The position numbers and the translations under genes are program-made. Below the pieces are notes generated by a model. That model had not been told where the DNA came from. It made no database searches and was given only the letters and a program-made list of their open reading frames with translations. This document shows positions 57,536 to 64,000 of a DNA stretch of 64,000 nucleotides, in pieces (the stretch's first letter is position 1; each line of letters opens with the position of its first letter). Origin of the DNA: Lunularia cruciata (taxonomy: Eukaryota > Streptophyta > Marchantiopsida > Lunulariales > Lunulariaceae); the NCBI GenBank assembly GCA_948567375.1, contig OX419758.1, forward strand, positions 32,307,001-32,371,000, written 5' to 3'.

Positions 57536-58480
57536 CACAATCCAGGTCAAACAGTTCAGGTCCATAGCCTGACCTAACACCTGACGCCTAGATGCCTCTG
57601 ACACTGCTGGAACAGCGGTAATACCGGTGCGAAAACCCATCGCCCGCTCTCTCTCATCAGCATTGGGCTCTACCAACTGCTGTAACTGTGAGTCCCAAAC
57701 AAGTCCAGGTCCTCCCTCTCAAAAAGCATGAGAGCCTGGGAAACTCATGAGTGTGGGAAATGCAGCTCTAGGCTGTCCAACTAGGTTCACCACTGCCATA
57801 GGTGACCTATCAGCCACTACCACTGTCTGAGACTGACGCCCAACATCCAAGATATCATCAACAAGGATGTGGTCAAGTCGCTGAATCCCATCATAACTAC
57901 GCTGTAGAACCTCTCTGGGTAAAAGGTTCGTCCACCAAAGACAAAGACGATGAGCCCGTGATCCCCCTCTGGCTGCATCTAACAATACAATAGGTCCCAT
58001 CCAAGAATGGACCTGATGTGTACTCGCCACCACTCTAGTGCGAGAATCACCCATCAATGGAACGTTCTCCAAAAGGTAAGCTGGAGAAACAGACTGATGA
58101 ACCTGGAGATGTCGTAGTATCCGTAACATCTCCCAAAACACACCAAAACGAGGATCTTGAAGACCCAAACCGCGGCCCGCACGTGTATGTCCCTGACATG
58201 GCCATCCAGAAATCACCAAGTGAACAGGCCCATGTCTCTCTAGGTCATGCGCCCCCAGTAAGGAAATGTCTCCTGGTAAGGCCTTTTGGTAACCTCTGAC
58301 TGCTGACATCGGTAATAACTCCGGATACCGATAGGCCAAGTGTGCCACATGATGTAGAGAGACTCGCCTAGCAGTCTCATCTCTCTCTACATACAAGTAC
58401 CTCTGTACTCGGATACCCGCCTGTAACACCGCAGCTAGTCTGGTGCTGATCCCACCAAACAACTCCAATAGGCATATCCC
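57536..58480 (-). CDS. DNMT3-like cytosine-C5 DNA methyltransferase domain inside element B
   Basis: Sub-domain of the element B polyprotein, residues about 996-1249 of the long ORF plus 46-62 codons beyond the TGA at 57719. Motif I is LLELFGGISTRLAAVLQAG (1000-1018). Motif II-like is VQRYLYVERD (1021-1030). Motif IV is LVISGWPCQGHTRAG, with catalytic Cys1091 (58196-58198). Motif VI is YLLENVPLMG (1131-1140). Motif VIII-like is GGSRAHRLCLWWTNLL (1168-1183). After the stop, ERERAMGFRTGIT and RRQVLGQAMDLNCLTWIV match the 'ER..MGF' and motif X 'LLGxxxxVxxI' ends of DNMT3-type enzymes. Motif order is the ordinary I to X, not rearranged as in plant DRM. Known family role: S-adenosylmethionine-dependent methylation of cytosine C5. 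Activity here is unproven, and the stop removes motifs IX and X. Confidence 0.9.
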
Positions 58481-61468
58481 CTCTACTGGATACTGCCAAG
58501 CAATGAGTGTGGTATCCAGAGGTGTCAAAGCAATCGCCTCTGGAGGCTCATCCTCACACTCATCCCTTGATGGTACGAAGGCTCCACTCCAAGCCTGCTG
58601 CACCAACTGATCTGCATGCTGCTGCAATGCCTCCTCTGAACTCCACAATGGAACATCCAAGGTGGATGGAACAATCCCACTCGTACTCCATAGCCGAGTG
58701 ATCTCCTCTGGTACTGGAGTATCCTCTGCATGGGCGTTCCCCTCCAACAAGTCACCAGGCCAAGTAACTGCACCGCTGAAAGCCAAAACTGATGCTGCCA
58801 TGGTCCCAGACTGTAGTGAGCCAAGACTGCCACTACTGAAGCGTACTGGTAGGCGACATACCCGTCCCTCACCAGACTGCCAACCAGGTCTATAAGAGGC
58901 TGTCTCCTCCCAATAGTCAATACTGAAACCCATAGGGTATAACACTGCTCCCCCAACTAGCACATCATATGACTCAGCTATCGTTGCAATAGCCTGAGCT
59001 CTCACCACCGAGCTATCAGTCGGATGACCAGGCTGAACTTGGACAACAAGCTCTCCACATGTGATGTACTGTGTCGAACCACCACCAAGAGATGTCTGGA
59101 TCTGAAATGGACACCTCTCCACATCGGTCTTCCGTAACTCCAGACCAACAACTGCAGCCTTCCCCAACATAAGGGGCTGCGCACCAGAGTCTAACAAGAC
59201 TCTCTGTGGTGTATAGACCTTCCTTGAAGGTCCCACCAAACAAAAGATCCCCCTCTGGTTATCCAATAGGACAACACCAGGTGTAAACCGCGCTCTCTCA
59301 AAGGCCGGTCTAGCTGGCAACTCCTCCAGTCTAGCCGCTGCTGCATGCCATAAACCACTGGTCGCTGAATGGATCCCATGCTCCTCAACCAAGTCAGCTC
59401 CACTACCAACCACCTCTGCTCTAGTAGTAGGAACTGCACCATCCCTACTCTCACACAACTTGGCAGCCAACCGGAACACTGGGGCTGGGTCAACTCCCAA
59501 TGTAAACATGTCACTGGCTGAAAATAAAGGATGCCGCATAATCAGCTGAGCCGCCCCCAACATCATGCTAGACTCAGTCTGTGTAGTAGCAGGTGGCTGA
59601 CTAGCAGGTACTCCATCAGGTACTCCATCACCACCTACCACACCTGCACTGGGACGTCTAGGAACCATGGATGTCGTCTGCAATGCCTCAGATAGCGTGA
59701 AAGACTGGGGAAGTCTGACCTGTCTCCCAACCTCTCCTCTCTGTGGGTCCAACTCCACTGATGCTCCTCTAGGCTCTGGAGCACGTATTGCACTCCTAGT
59801 CACTGCTGCAGATGCATCCACATGTGCTGCTCCGCACATGAAGTCCAAAGCATCTCTATCACCAGCATATGAGGTGGAAGCCTCAGCACCTGAATCTGAT
59901 CTCCTATGAGCAATAGCCATACTAGCCAATCTCTGCTCCAATTGCTCAATCCGAGTAGCCATAGCTGTGTCAGAAGTAAGGGCAGGTACTGCACCCCTAC
60001 TAGGTGTAGATCCTCTACCACCTCGTCCTCCATGAACTGGAGCTCCTCTACTACCTGCCATAGCAGCCCTACCACTCTGTAACTCCGGGTGTAGGTCAAA
60101 ACACCGGTCACTAGTGTGACCAAATCTGTGGCAATGCTCACACTGCCTCTGTGCTGGTTGTGATGCACCAGAGGTATCAGGTCCGCTGCCCTGAGTACAC
60201 TCTCTCCTATGGTGAGGTCCACCACAAGTCCAACAAGCAACACCACCACTCACTGGCTGCTGCTGACCCGAAAATGAGGGTAAGGGTCTAACTCCACTAG
60301 GCCTTCCACTCGCTCCATAGGATCTGGGCTGTCCACCCTGTCCTCGAAAACCAACTGGGCGTGGTGCACTCTGCTGCACTCTAGAAGAAGTCACAACCGT
60401 GGATGAGGTCTCTCTACCAAATCCAGCTGTCACCACTCTCTCCTCCACCATGTTGAGCTCAATACGCTCAGCCAAACCAAAGACTACTGCCAAAGTAGGC
60501 GAAGTAGCCTGCAACAACGTAGCATCACGAACTCTACGTTGCAACTCCCTGTCCAGTATCCCATACCAAAACTGGACTGCCTGGGCCTCAGTAACTCCCT
60601 GAGTGAAACTGATCAGCCGCCTCATGCGAGTGTATGCCTCGCGTAGGCTCTCTCCAGCCTTCCGCTGGAACTCCTGCAAGCTCCTCAGCTTGTCAGTCCG
60701 CACTCCCTGGTAGTTCTGCCTCAAATATAGGAAGAACTCCACCATGGGGTTAAACCCCGGTACCACACCACCTCCTGCAGCGGTACCTCCACTCGTAGTA
60801 GCACTATCTCCAGCTAGTGCACCTCCACTAGCTCCACCAACACTACTCGAGCTAGAACTCGTAGGTACAGCCGACCTACTCCTGGCCACCGAACCTGAAG
60901 TGATGGAGACATAGTGTGGAGACCAATACTGTCTCCATAACTCAATCTCCTCCAAATGAGCTCTCCTGAACTCATGGTAGTCGTCCATCGGTGGACCCTC
61001 CAAGTGCTGAAACAACCCCTTCCATGCCATGAAGGGTGTGAACAAAGTCGGGTTCCGCATCTGCTGCAGATCACACCAACTATTGAACTCCTGGATGAAA
61101 TCATCCAACTCAATAGTACCCACTATACCAGAGTAACGCCTAGGGCCTTTGGAGGCCCCATAAATCTCATCCATGTCCCACAACAACGGTGCGGACACAC
61201 CAAGTGCACTCTCAACTGAATCAGCTCCTATGTCGAACTCCAACTCAGAGCCAATCTCCTCCCTCACTGGGACCTGAGATACAGGCTGATACCGAGCACC
61301 ACTCCGAGTAAACCCACTACGTACTGCAGGGCTAACTCCTCTGGAATCTCCAAAGAACTCCGTCGTGACCACGTAACTGCAACAGCAAACCCGAACCACC
61401 AACTGCAACCGCAAGTCGCAACCGCAAGTACCCCACCAAGTGCCAACACCACCACGTGCCAACACCAA
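57719..61468 (-). CDS. gag: Element B Gag-protease-methyltransferase polyprotein, first open segment
   Basis: 1249 codons uninterrupted. The true start may be internal (Met99 in LLWDMDEIYGA), as the first 97 residues are low in similarity to anything. Gag core residues are about 115-350 (LDDFIQEFNSW, FLYLRQNYQGVRTDKLRSLQ, ESLREAYTRMRRLI), with a Ser/Gly-rich linker at 200-235. Two zinc knuckles lie at 412-456: CWTC..H....C and a perfect CEHCHRFGHTSDRC. A possible short coiled coil is at 501-520 (IEQLEQRLASM). The aspartic protease is at about 735-850 with VLLDSGAQPLMLG (Asp760) and SYDVLVGGAVLYP. A linker at 880-995 leads into the methyltransferase (996 onward). The segment ends at TGA 57719-57721, inside the methyltransferase; the same phase continues beyond. 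Confidence 0.93.
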   Translation of the reverse strand: MVLARGGVGTWWGTCGCDLRLQLVVRVCCCSYVVTTEFFGDSRGVSPAVRSGFTRSGARYQPVSQVPVREEIGSELEFDIGADSVESALGVSAPLLWDMDEIYGASKGPRRYSGIVGTIELDDFIQEFNSWCDLQQMRNPTLFTPFMAWKGLFQHLEGPPMDDYHEFRRAHLEEIELWRQYWSPHYVSITSGSVARSRSAVPTSSSSSSVGGASGGALAGDSATTSGGTAAGGGVVPGFNPMVEFFLYLRQNYQGVRTDKLRSLQEFQRKAGESLREAYTRMRRLISFTQGVTEAQAVQFWYGILDRELQRRVRDATLLQATSPTLAVVFGLAERIELNMVEERVVTAGFGRETSSTVVTSSRVQQSAPRPVGFRGQGGQPRSYGASGRPSGVRPLPSFSGQQQPVSGGVACWTCGGPHHRRECTQGSGPDTSGASQPAQRQCEHCHRFGHTSDRCFDLHPELQSGRAAMAGSRGAPVHGGRGGRGSTPSRGAVPALTSDTAMATRIEQLEQRLASMAIAHRRSDSGAEASTSYAGDRDALDFMCGAAHVDASAAVTRSAIRAPEPRGASVELDPQRGEVGRQVRLPQSFTLSEALQTTSMVPRRPSAGVVGGDGVPDGVPASQPPATTQTESSMMLGAAQLIMRHPLFSASDMFTLGVDPAPVFRLAAKLCESRDGAVPTTRAEVVGSGADLVEEHGIHSATSGLWHAAAARLEELPARPAFERARFTPGVVLLDNQRGIFCLVGPSRKVYTPQRVLLDSGAQPLMLGKAAVVGLELRKTDVERCPFQIQTSLGGGSTQYITCGELVVQVQPGHPTDSSVVRAQAIATIAESYDVLVGGAVLYPMGFSIDYWEETASYRPGWQSGEGRVCRLPVRFSSGSLGSLQSGTMAASVLAFSGAVTWPGDLLEGNAHAEDTPVPEEITRLWSTSGIVPSTLDVPLWSSEEALQQHADQLVQQAWSGAFVPSRDECEDEPPEAIALTPLDTTLIAWQYPVEGICLLELFGGISTRLAAVLQAGIRVQRYLYVERDETARRVSLHHVAHLAYRYPELLPMSAVRGYQKALPGDISLLGAHDLERHGPVHLVISGWPCQGHTRAGRGLGLQDPRFGVFWEMLRILRHLQVHQSVSPAYLLENVPLMGDSRTRVVASTHQVHSWMGPIVLLDAARGGSRAHRLCLWWTNLLPREVLQRSYDGIQRLDHILVDDILDVGRQSQTVVVADRSPMAVVNLVGQPRAAFPTLMSFPGSHAF

Positions 61469-62717
61469 CTAAACACCACCCACTAATGTAACTCTACCGA
61501 GATAACTACACTAGGGGAAGGGCAACCTATAACCTGCCATCATAACACGCACTCTCACGGTCTGCAGGTCATCACTTCCTGCCTCACCGGAGAGAAACAA
61601 AGGTAGTCTGACTGGTCATCACTCCAGCCTCACCACCCAGAGCACCAACGCTCAAAAGTCAAGGCACCTCACACAAACGTGGTGCACAAATAGGAAGTAG
61701 AGAATGGAGGGGATCCAATCACAAGAAATCTAAACGAAAACCCTCCATCTCATAACACAACACGGGACTGACTCTGCCACCATTTGGCATTTGACATAAG
61801 AGTAGTTCGTATCTAAGTCCTAAGCTACCAGGATCACCAAGAATGGGATCAAACTGCCTCTCCTAGCCAAAGCTACATGTGTATAGATAACAATGGCACA
61901 GTCACTATGACAACAAGTGAGGGTGGACCAGTTGGCTAGGGCACCAGTCTAGGAACAAGAGATCTAGGGGTCAAACCCTGTTGCGCACAATCTAGCAAGA
62001 AAGGCAGATTTTGCCAACCAATGACCAAGATCTACACTAAACTAGCTAGCCTCACGCCAGCAAGCTGGCTTGCTGGCCCTTCTGGCCCTTCTAGGCCTTC
62101 GTAGCCTCTCATAGCCCACAGCCCTATGCCCCGAAGCCTCAAAACGCCAAAATTCAGCCAAATGAGGCCTTTCTTGTTGCCACTTCGAACCTCCTCCAAA
62201 ATTGGCGAAACTTCTCCAAATCTGCAAAACTCCTCCAAACTAGCGAAACTTCTCCAAATCTGGCCAAACAGCAAAACTCCTCCAATTCTGGCCCAAAATC
62301 TGACGTAAAATCTGACGTAAACCCTAAAGATGGATGTCCACCAAATTCCCTGCTAACTTTCCACTCGAGCCAAATTGACAAAACGGGTTTTTCCAAATCA
62401 CAATTTCATGAGAAGAGCTTTCCAACTCCACCTTCAATTTCACTTTTTGAGCCCAACTCGCAGCAAATTGGTCTTGCCTTCACCTCCTGAGCTCAAAATC
62501 ACAACACTGCTCGAAAATTGCTCCTTCGTTGCTCAAAATTTGGCCAGCGCTTCCGCACACTGTCCACCTAACTGCCAAATTTGCATCAACTACACGAGCT
62601 TCTGCACACTAGGGAAACACAAAACCTGAATCGAGCTACCACGATCCACCGAGCTTGGAGATACCACCAACACTCAACGTTCTTGCACCCAATTTCCCCC
62701 TGACTTCACTTCTATGA
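61469..62717 (-). other. Element B leader, with candidate primer site and short tandem words
   Basis: Long non-coding region between gag and the right LTR body. A candidate primer site, minus strand TGGTGGCAGAGTCAGTCC (61765-61782), resembles the tRNA-iMet complement TGGTATCAGAGC at 9 of 12 positions. It lies almost 1 kb from the LTR body, far more than the usual few bases. A block at 62195-62285 repeats 'GCGAAACTTCTCCAAATCTG' and 'AAAACTCCTCCAA' words. Reading frames here are not convincing. Confidence 0.5.
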
Positions 62718-63168
62718 TGTAATCAGATTGCTTAACATTCTCAACTCAACTCAACTCAGATCAGTACTTGATCTGTCACTCTATAAACTGCCAACAACTG
62801 GGCACTGATTACAGTCAAGCCACACCCACTCAAGCATAGAGAATCCAGGTGACGCTCGCCGGCCTCTGTCCACCATAGCCAGGAACTCGAAGGCTCAACA
62901 TCAGAGAAGTGAGCTCTCTGGAGCTCACTTCGAAACTATACCCCTTGGACTCGAGCTAGCCCTAAAACCCTAACGGTCCCGCTGACGGCACACTCGACGG
63001 TGCAAACGGTGCAAAGTGACGGTGGGCTCCACCGTGAAGTCAGTACCCCGAACACGAAATCTAACCGTCGGAAAGTAGTCCCTAAGAAACAGCTAGAATA
63101 ACTCTAACTACCATCACTGGAACTCTAGTGTCCGAGCATCTAGATGCGGAACTACAAATGGCGTGACA
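62718..63168 (-). repeat. Element B 5' LTR body
   Basis: 451 bp, TGTAATCAGATT... to ...GCGTGACA on the plus strand. It matches 53361-53800 with about six substitutions, mostly C/T or G/A, and a 9-bp duplication (the second GGTGCAAAC near 63000-63010). It lacks segment X found at the left end. No primer site adjoins its inner edge. Confidence 0.88.
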
Positions 63169-63469
63169 ATTACTACATTCAGTTGTCACATGCTCTTTGG
63201 CACTATTATCACAAATACACTACTTTGAGTGGCTAGAGGTAAAGATAAACAAGGCAAGGAATGTTGTTGGGGAATCAAGTAAAAAAAGACATTCACAACC
63301 CTCATGATTTGAGAGTGTTTAAGAGAAACCAAAAGCAAGAGGCTAATCAATGCCTAGCAAAAGAGAGAAAATCTTAAGGTGAATCTCATCACCTTGAAGG
63401 AAAAATAGAAAAAAAGAATTGAATTGACTCTTTGGTGTCAGTTTTTGTGGGAAGGTAAATATATAACCA
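63169..63469 (+). repeat. Repeat D, copy 2, right part
   Basis: Continuation of 52890-53254 after element B. It matches 19085-19330: 'TTGTCA.AT', 'GTGGCTAGAGGTAAAGATAAA', 'GATTTGAGAGTGTTTAAGAG'. It leads into a Gag-like frame. Confidence 0.58.
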
Positions 63470-63930
63470 ATGATAAGGAAGACTTTCCAATTAAGAAAAT
63501 ATGGAAGCAAATACACTCCAAATATTCCCAAGTCTATTAAGGAAAAAAGCAAGGAACTAGTACACCCAAATAAGCAACATGTAAAAGATTGGCCAACAGT
63601 AAGGAGTCAATTCTTGGAACATTTAAGAGAATTTGACTATGAGGCAAACATCTTTGCTATCTTTAATAGTGAGAAAAAGAAGGATGAGAAGTTGAGGGAC
63701 TATATTGAAATATTCCAAAGCCTACTAAGTTGAGTTCCTAGGCAAAGTGCTACCTTGGGATATTTGGATGCTCAAGTAGTGGCTTGGTTCCTAGGTAGAC
63801 TTCCTATAGAGCTTTGTGTCTTTGCCAAAGAACAAGATCATGATACATTGGGCCAAGTCATCAAGTCTATAAAGCTATACAAATCAGCCAAGATAAATCT
63901 TATAGGGAGATTATGTCAAAAATGATGCAT
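63470..63930 (+). pseudogene. gag: Gag fragment of the element carrying repeat D
   Basis: The plus strand reads KDWPTVRSQFLEHLREFDYE, then KKKDEKLRDYIEIFQSLLS, a stop at 63731, then in the same phase AQVVAWFLGRLPIELCVFAK and LGQVIKSIKLYKSAK. The W-x5-FL...F...S...K..EKLRDYI..FQ pattern is that of the retrotransposon_gag domain. The window ends before any zinc knuckle or pol. One clear nonsense codon is present; the gene continues past the window edge. Confidence 0.6.
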
Positions 63931-64000
63931 AAAGAAGCGAAAAAAGGTTAGTCTAAAGGCCATCTTCTTTGTCTTTATGATCATCTAGTATTGACATATC

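Larger units (their letters stand above)
53255..63168 (-). mobile_element. Element B: Ty3/gypsy retrotransposon encoding a DNMT3-like methyltransferase and a PHD finger
   Basis: A 9.9-kb element, clearly more GC-rich than its AT-rich flanks. On the minus strand it has an LTR, a long leader (about 61.47-62.72 kb), then one reading frame from 61468 to 54077 that encodes Gag, protease, C5 DNA methyltransferase, RT, RNase H, integrase and a C-terminal PHD finger. A G6-containing purine tract and the 3' LTR complex follow. Six in-frame stops (57719, 57194, 56792, 54920, 54779, 54749; TGA or TAG only) interrupt the frame, but all segments stay in the same phase. LTR copies differ by roughly 1-2% plus a 9-bp indel, so the insertion is fairly young. 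It disrupts repeat D. The termini are abnormal (see the LTR entries). Confidence 0.93.

Noticed and set aside
57536-58480. Methyltransferase domain as an m6A or RNA methyltransferase
   Set aside because: The PCQ, ENV and motif VIII-like segments in this order are specific to the cytosine-C5 DNA methyltransferase fold. The DNMT2 (tRNA) type is less likely because motif I and VIII wording is DNMT3-like, but a tree is needed.
57536-58480. Origin from plant DRM
   Set aside because: DRM enzymes have a circularly rearranged motif order; here the order is I to X.
61765-61782. Firm tRNA primer site for element B
   Set aside because: Only 9 of 12 bases match the initiator tRNA-Met complement, and it is almost 1 kb from the LTR body. 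Kept as a candidate only.
53255-63168. Element B as bacterial or algal contamination because of its higher GC
   Set aside because: It is embedded in repeat D, which continues on both sides and has another copy at 18.8 kb in the same window; typical plant-type gypsy architecture.
1-64000. tRNA and rRNA genes
   Set aside because: No cloverleaf with A and B boxes and no conserved rRNA core sequence noticed on reading. A tRNAscan-SE and barrnap run would be decisive.

Overview
This window looks like intergenic DNA from a large, repeat-rich plant nuclear genome. It is AT-rich and full of LTR retrotransposons of different ages, nested and as solo LTRs, with microsatellites and a few broken host-type genes. 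A Penelope-like reverse transcriptase relic and a DNMT3-type methyltransferase inside a retroelement fit a non-flowering vascular plant (for example a gymnosperm) better than an angiosperm, but the sequence does not prove this. I see no intact host gene, rRNA, tRNA or CRISPR array.

Layout. 0.36-1.5 kb: a decayed MULE/FAR1-type transposase. 1.66-14.9 kb: three old members of one Ty3/gypsy family (here 'family C'). C2 (6176-12317, target-site duplication AACCC) sits inside the gag of C1, and C1 abuts a third, inverted, 5'-truncated copy, C3. 15.2-21.7 kb: two diverged copies of a dispersed repeat rich in 'CTTGTACT/CTCATACT' words. One copy is interrupted by a family C solo LTR (TSD TACAT), and a solo LTR of the 37-43 kb element lies between them. 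21.7-28.6 kb: AT-rich sequence with an integrase scrap and an LTR-like tract. 28.7-30.7 kb: a short-chain dehydrogenase pseudogene with recognisable splice sites, then an LRR fragment. 32.1-32.9 kb: another family C solo LTR (TSD CCATG). 35.1-36.3 kb: a Penelope-like RT relic. 37164-42806: element A, a very young chromovirus (identical 423-bp LTRs, TSD AGAAT) with a 1221-residue pol ending in a chromodomain and an LTR promoter packed with heat-shock-element-like motifs. 42.8-50.8 kb: AT-rich sequence with degenerate tandem repeats. 50.8-53.25 kb and 63.17-64 kb: an old retroelement interrupted by element B.

The most striking object is element B (53255-63168, minus strand). It is a GC-richer Ty3/gypsy element whose single reading frame encodes Gag with zinc knuckles, protease, a DNMT3-like cytosine-C5 DNA methyltransferase, RT, RNase H and integrase, and ends in a PHD finger. 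The frame is broken by six in-frame TGA/TAG stops but I detect no frameshift. The methyltransferase keeps its motif I, the PCQ catalytic cysteine, ENV, the motif VIII-like arginine segment and motif X-like residues. The element thus carries both a candidate writer of DNA methylation and a candidate reader of histone tails. Its termini are also unusual: a 105-bp segment is duplicated around the left LTR and absent from the right one.

Elements A and B suggest two different chromatin-targeting modules (chromodomain against PHD finger plus methyltransferase) in retroelements within 20 kb of each other.
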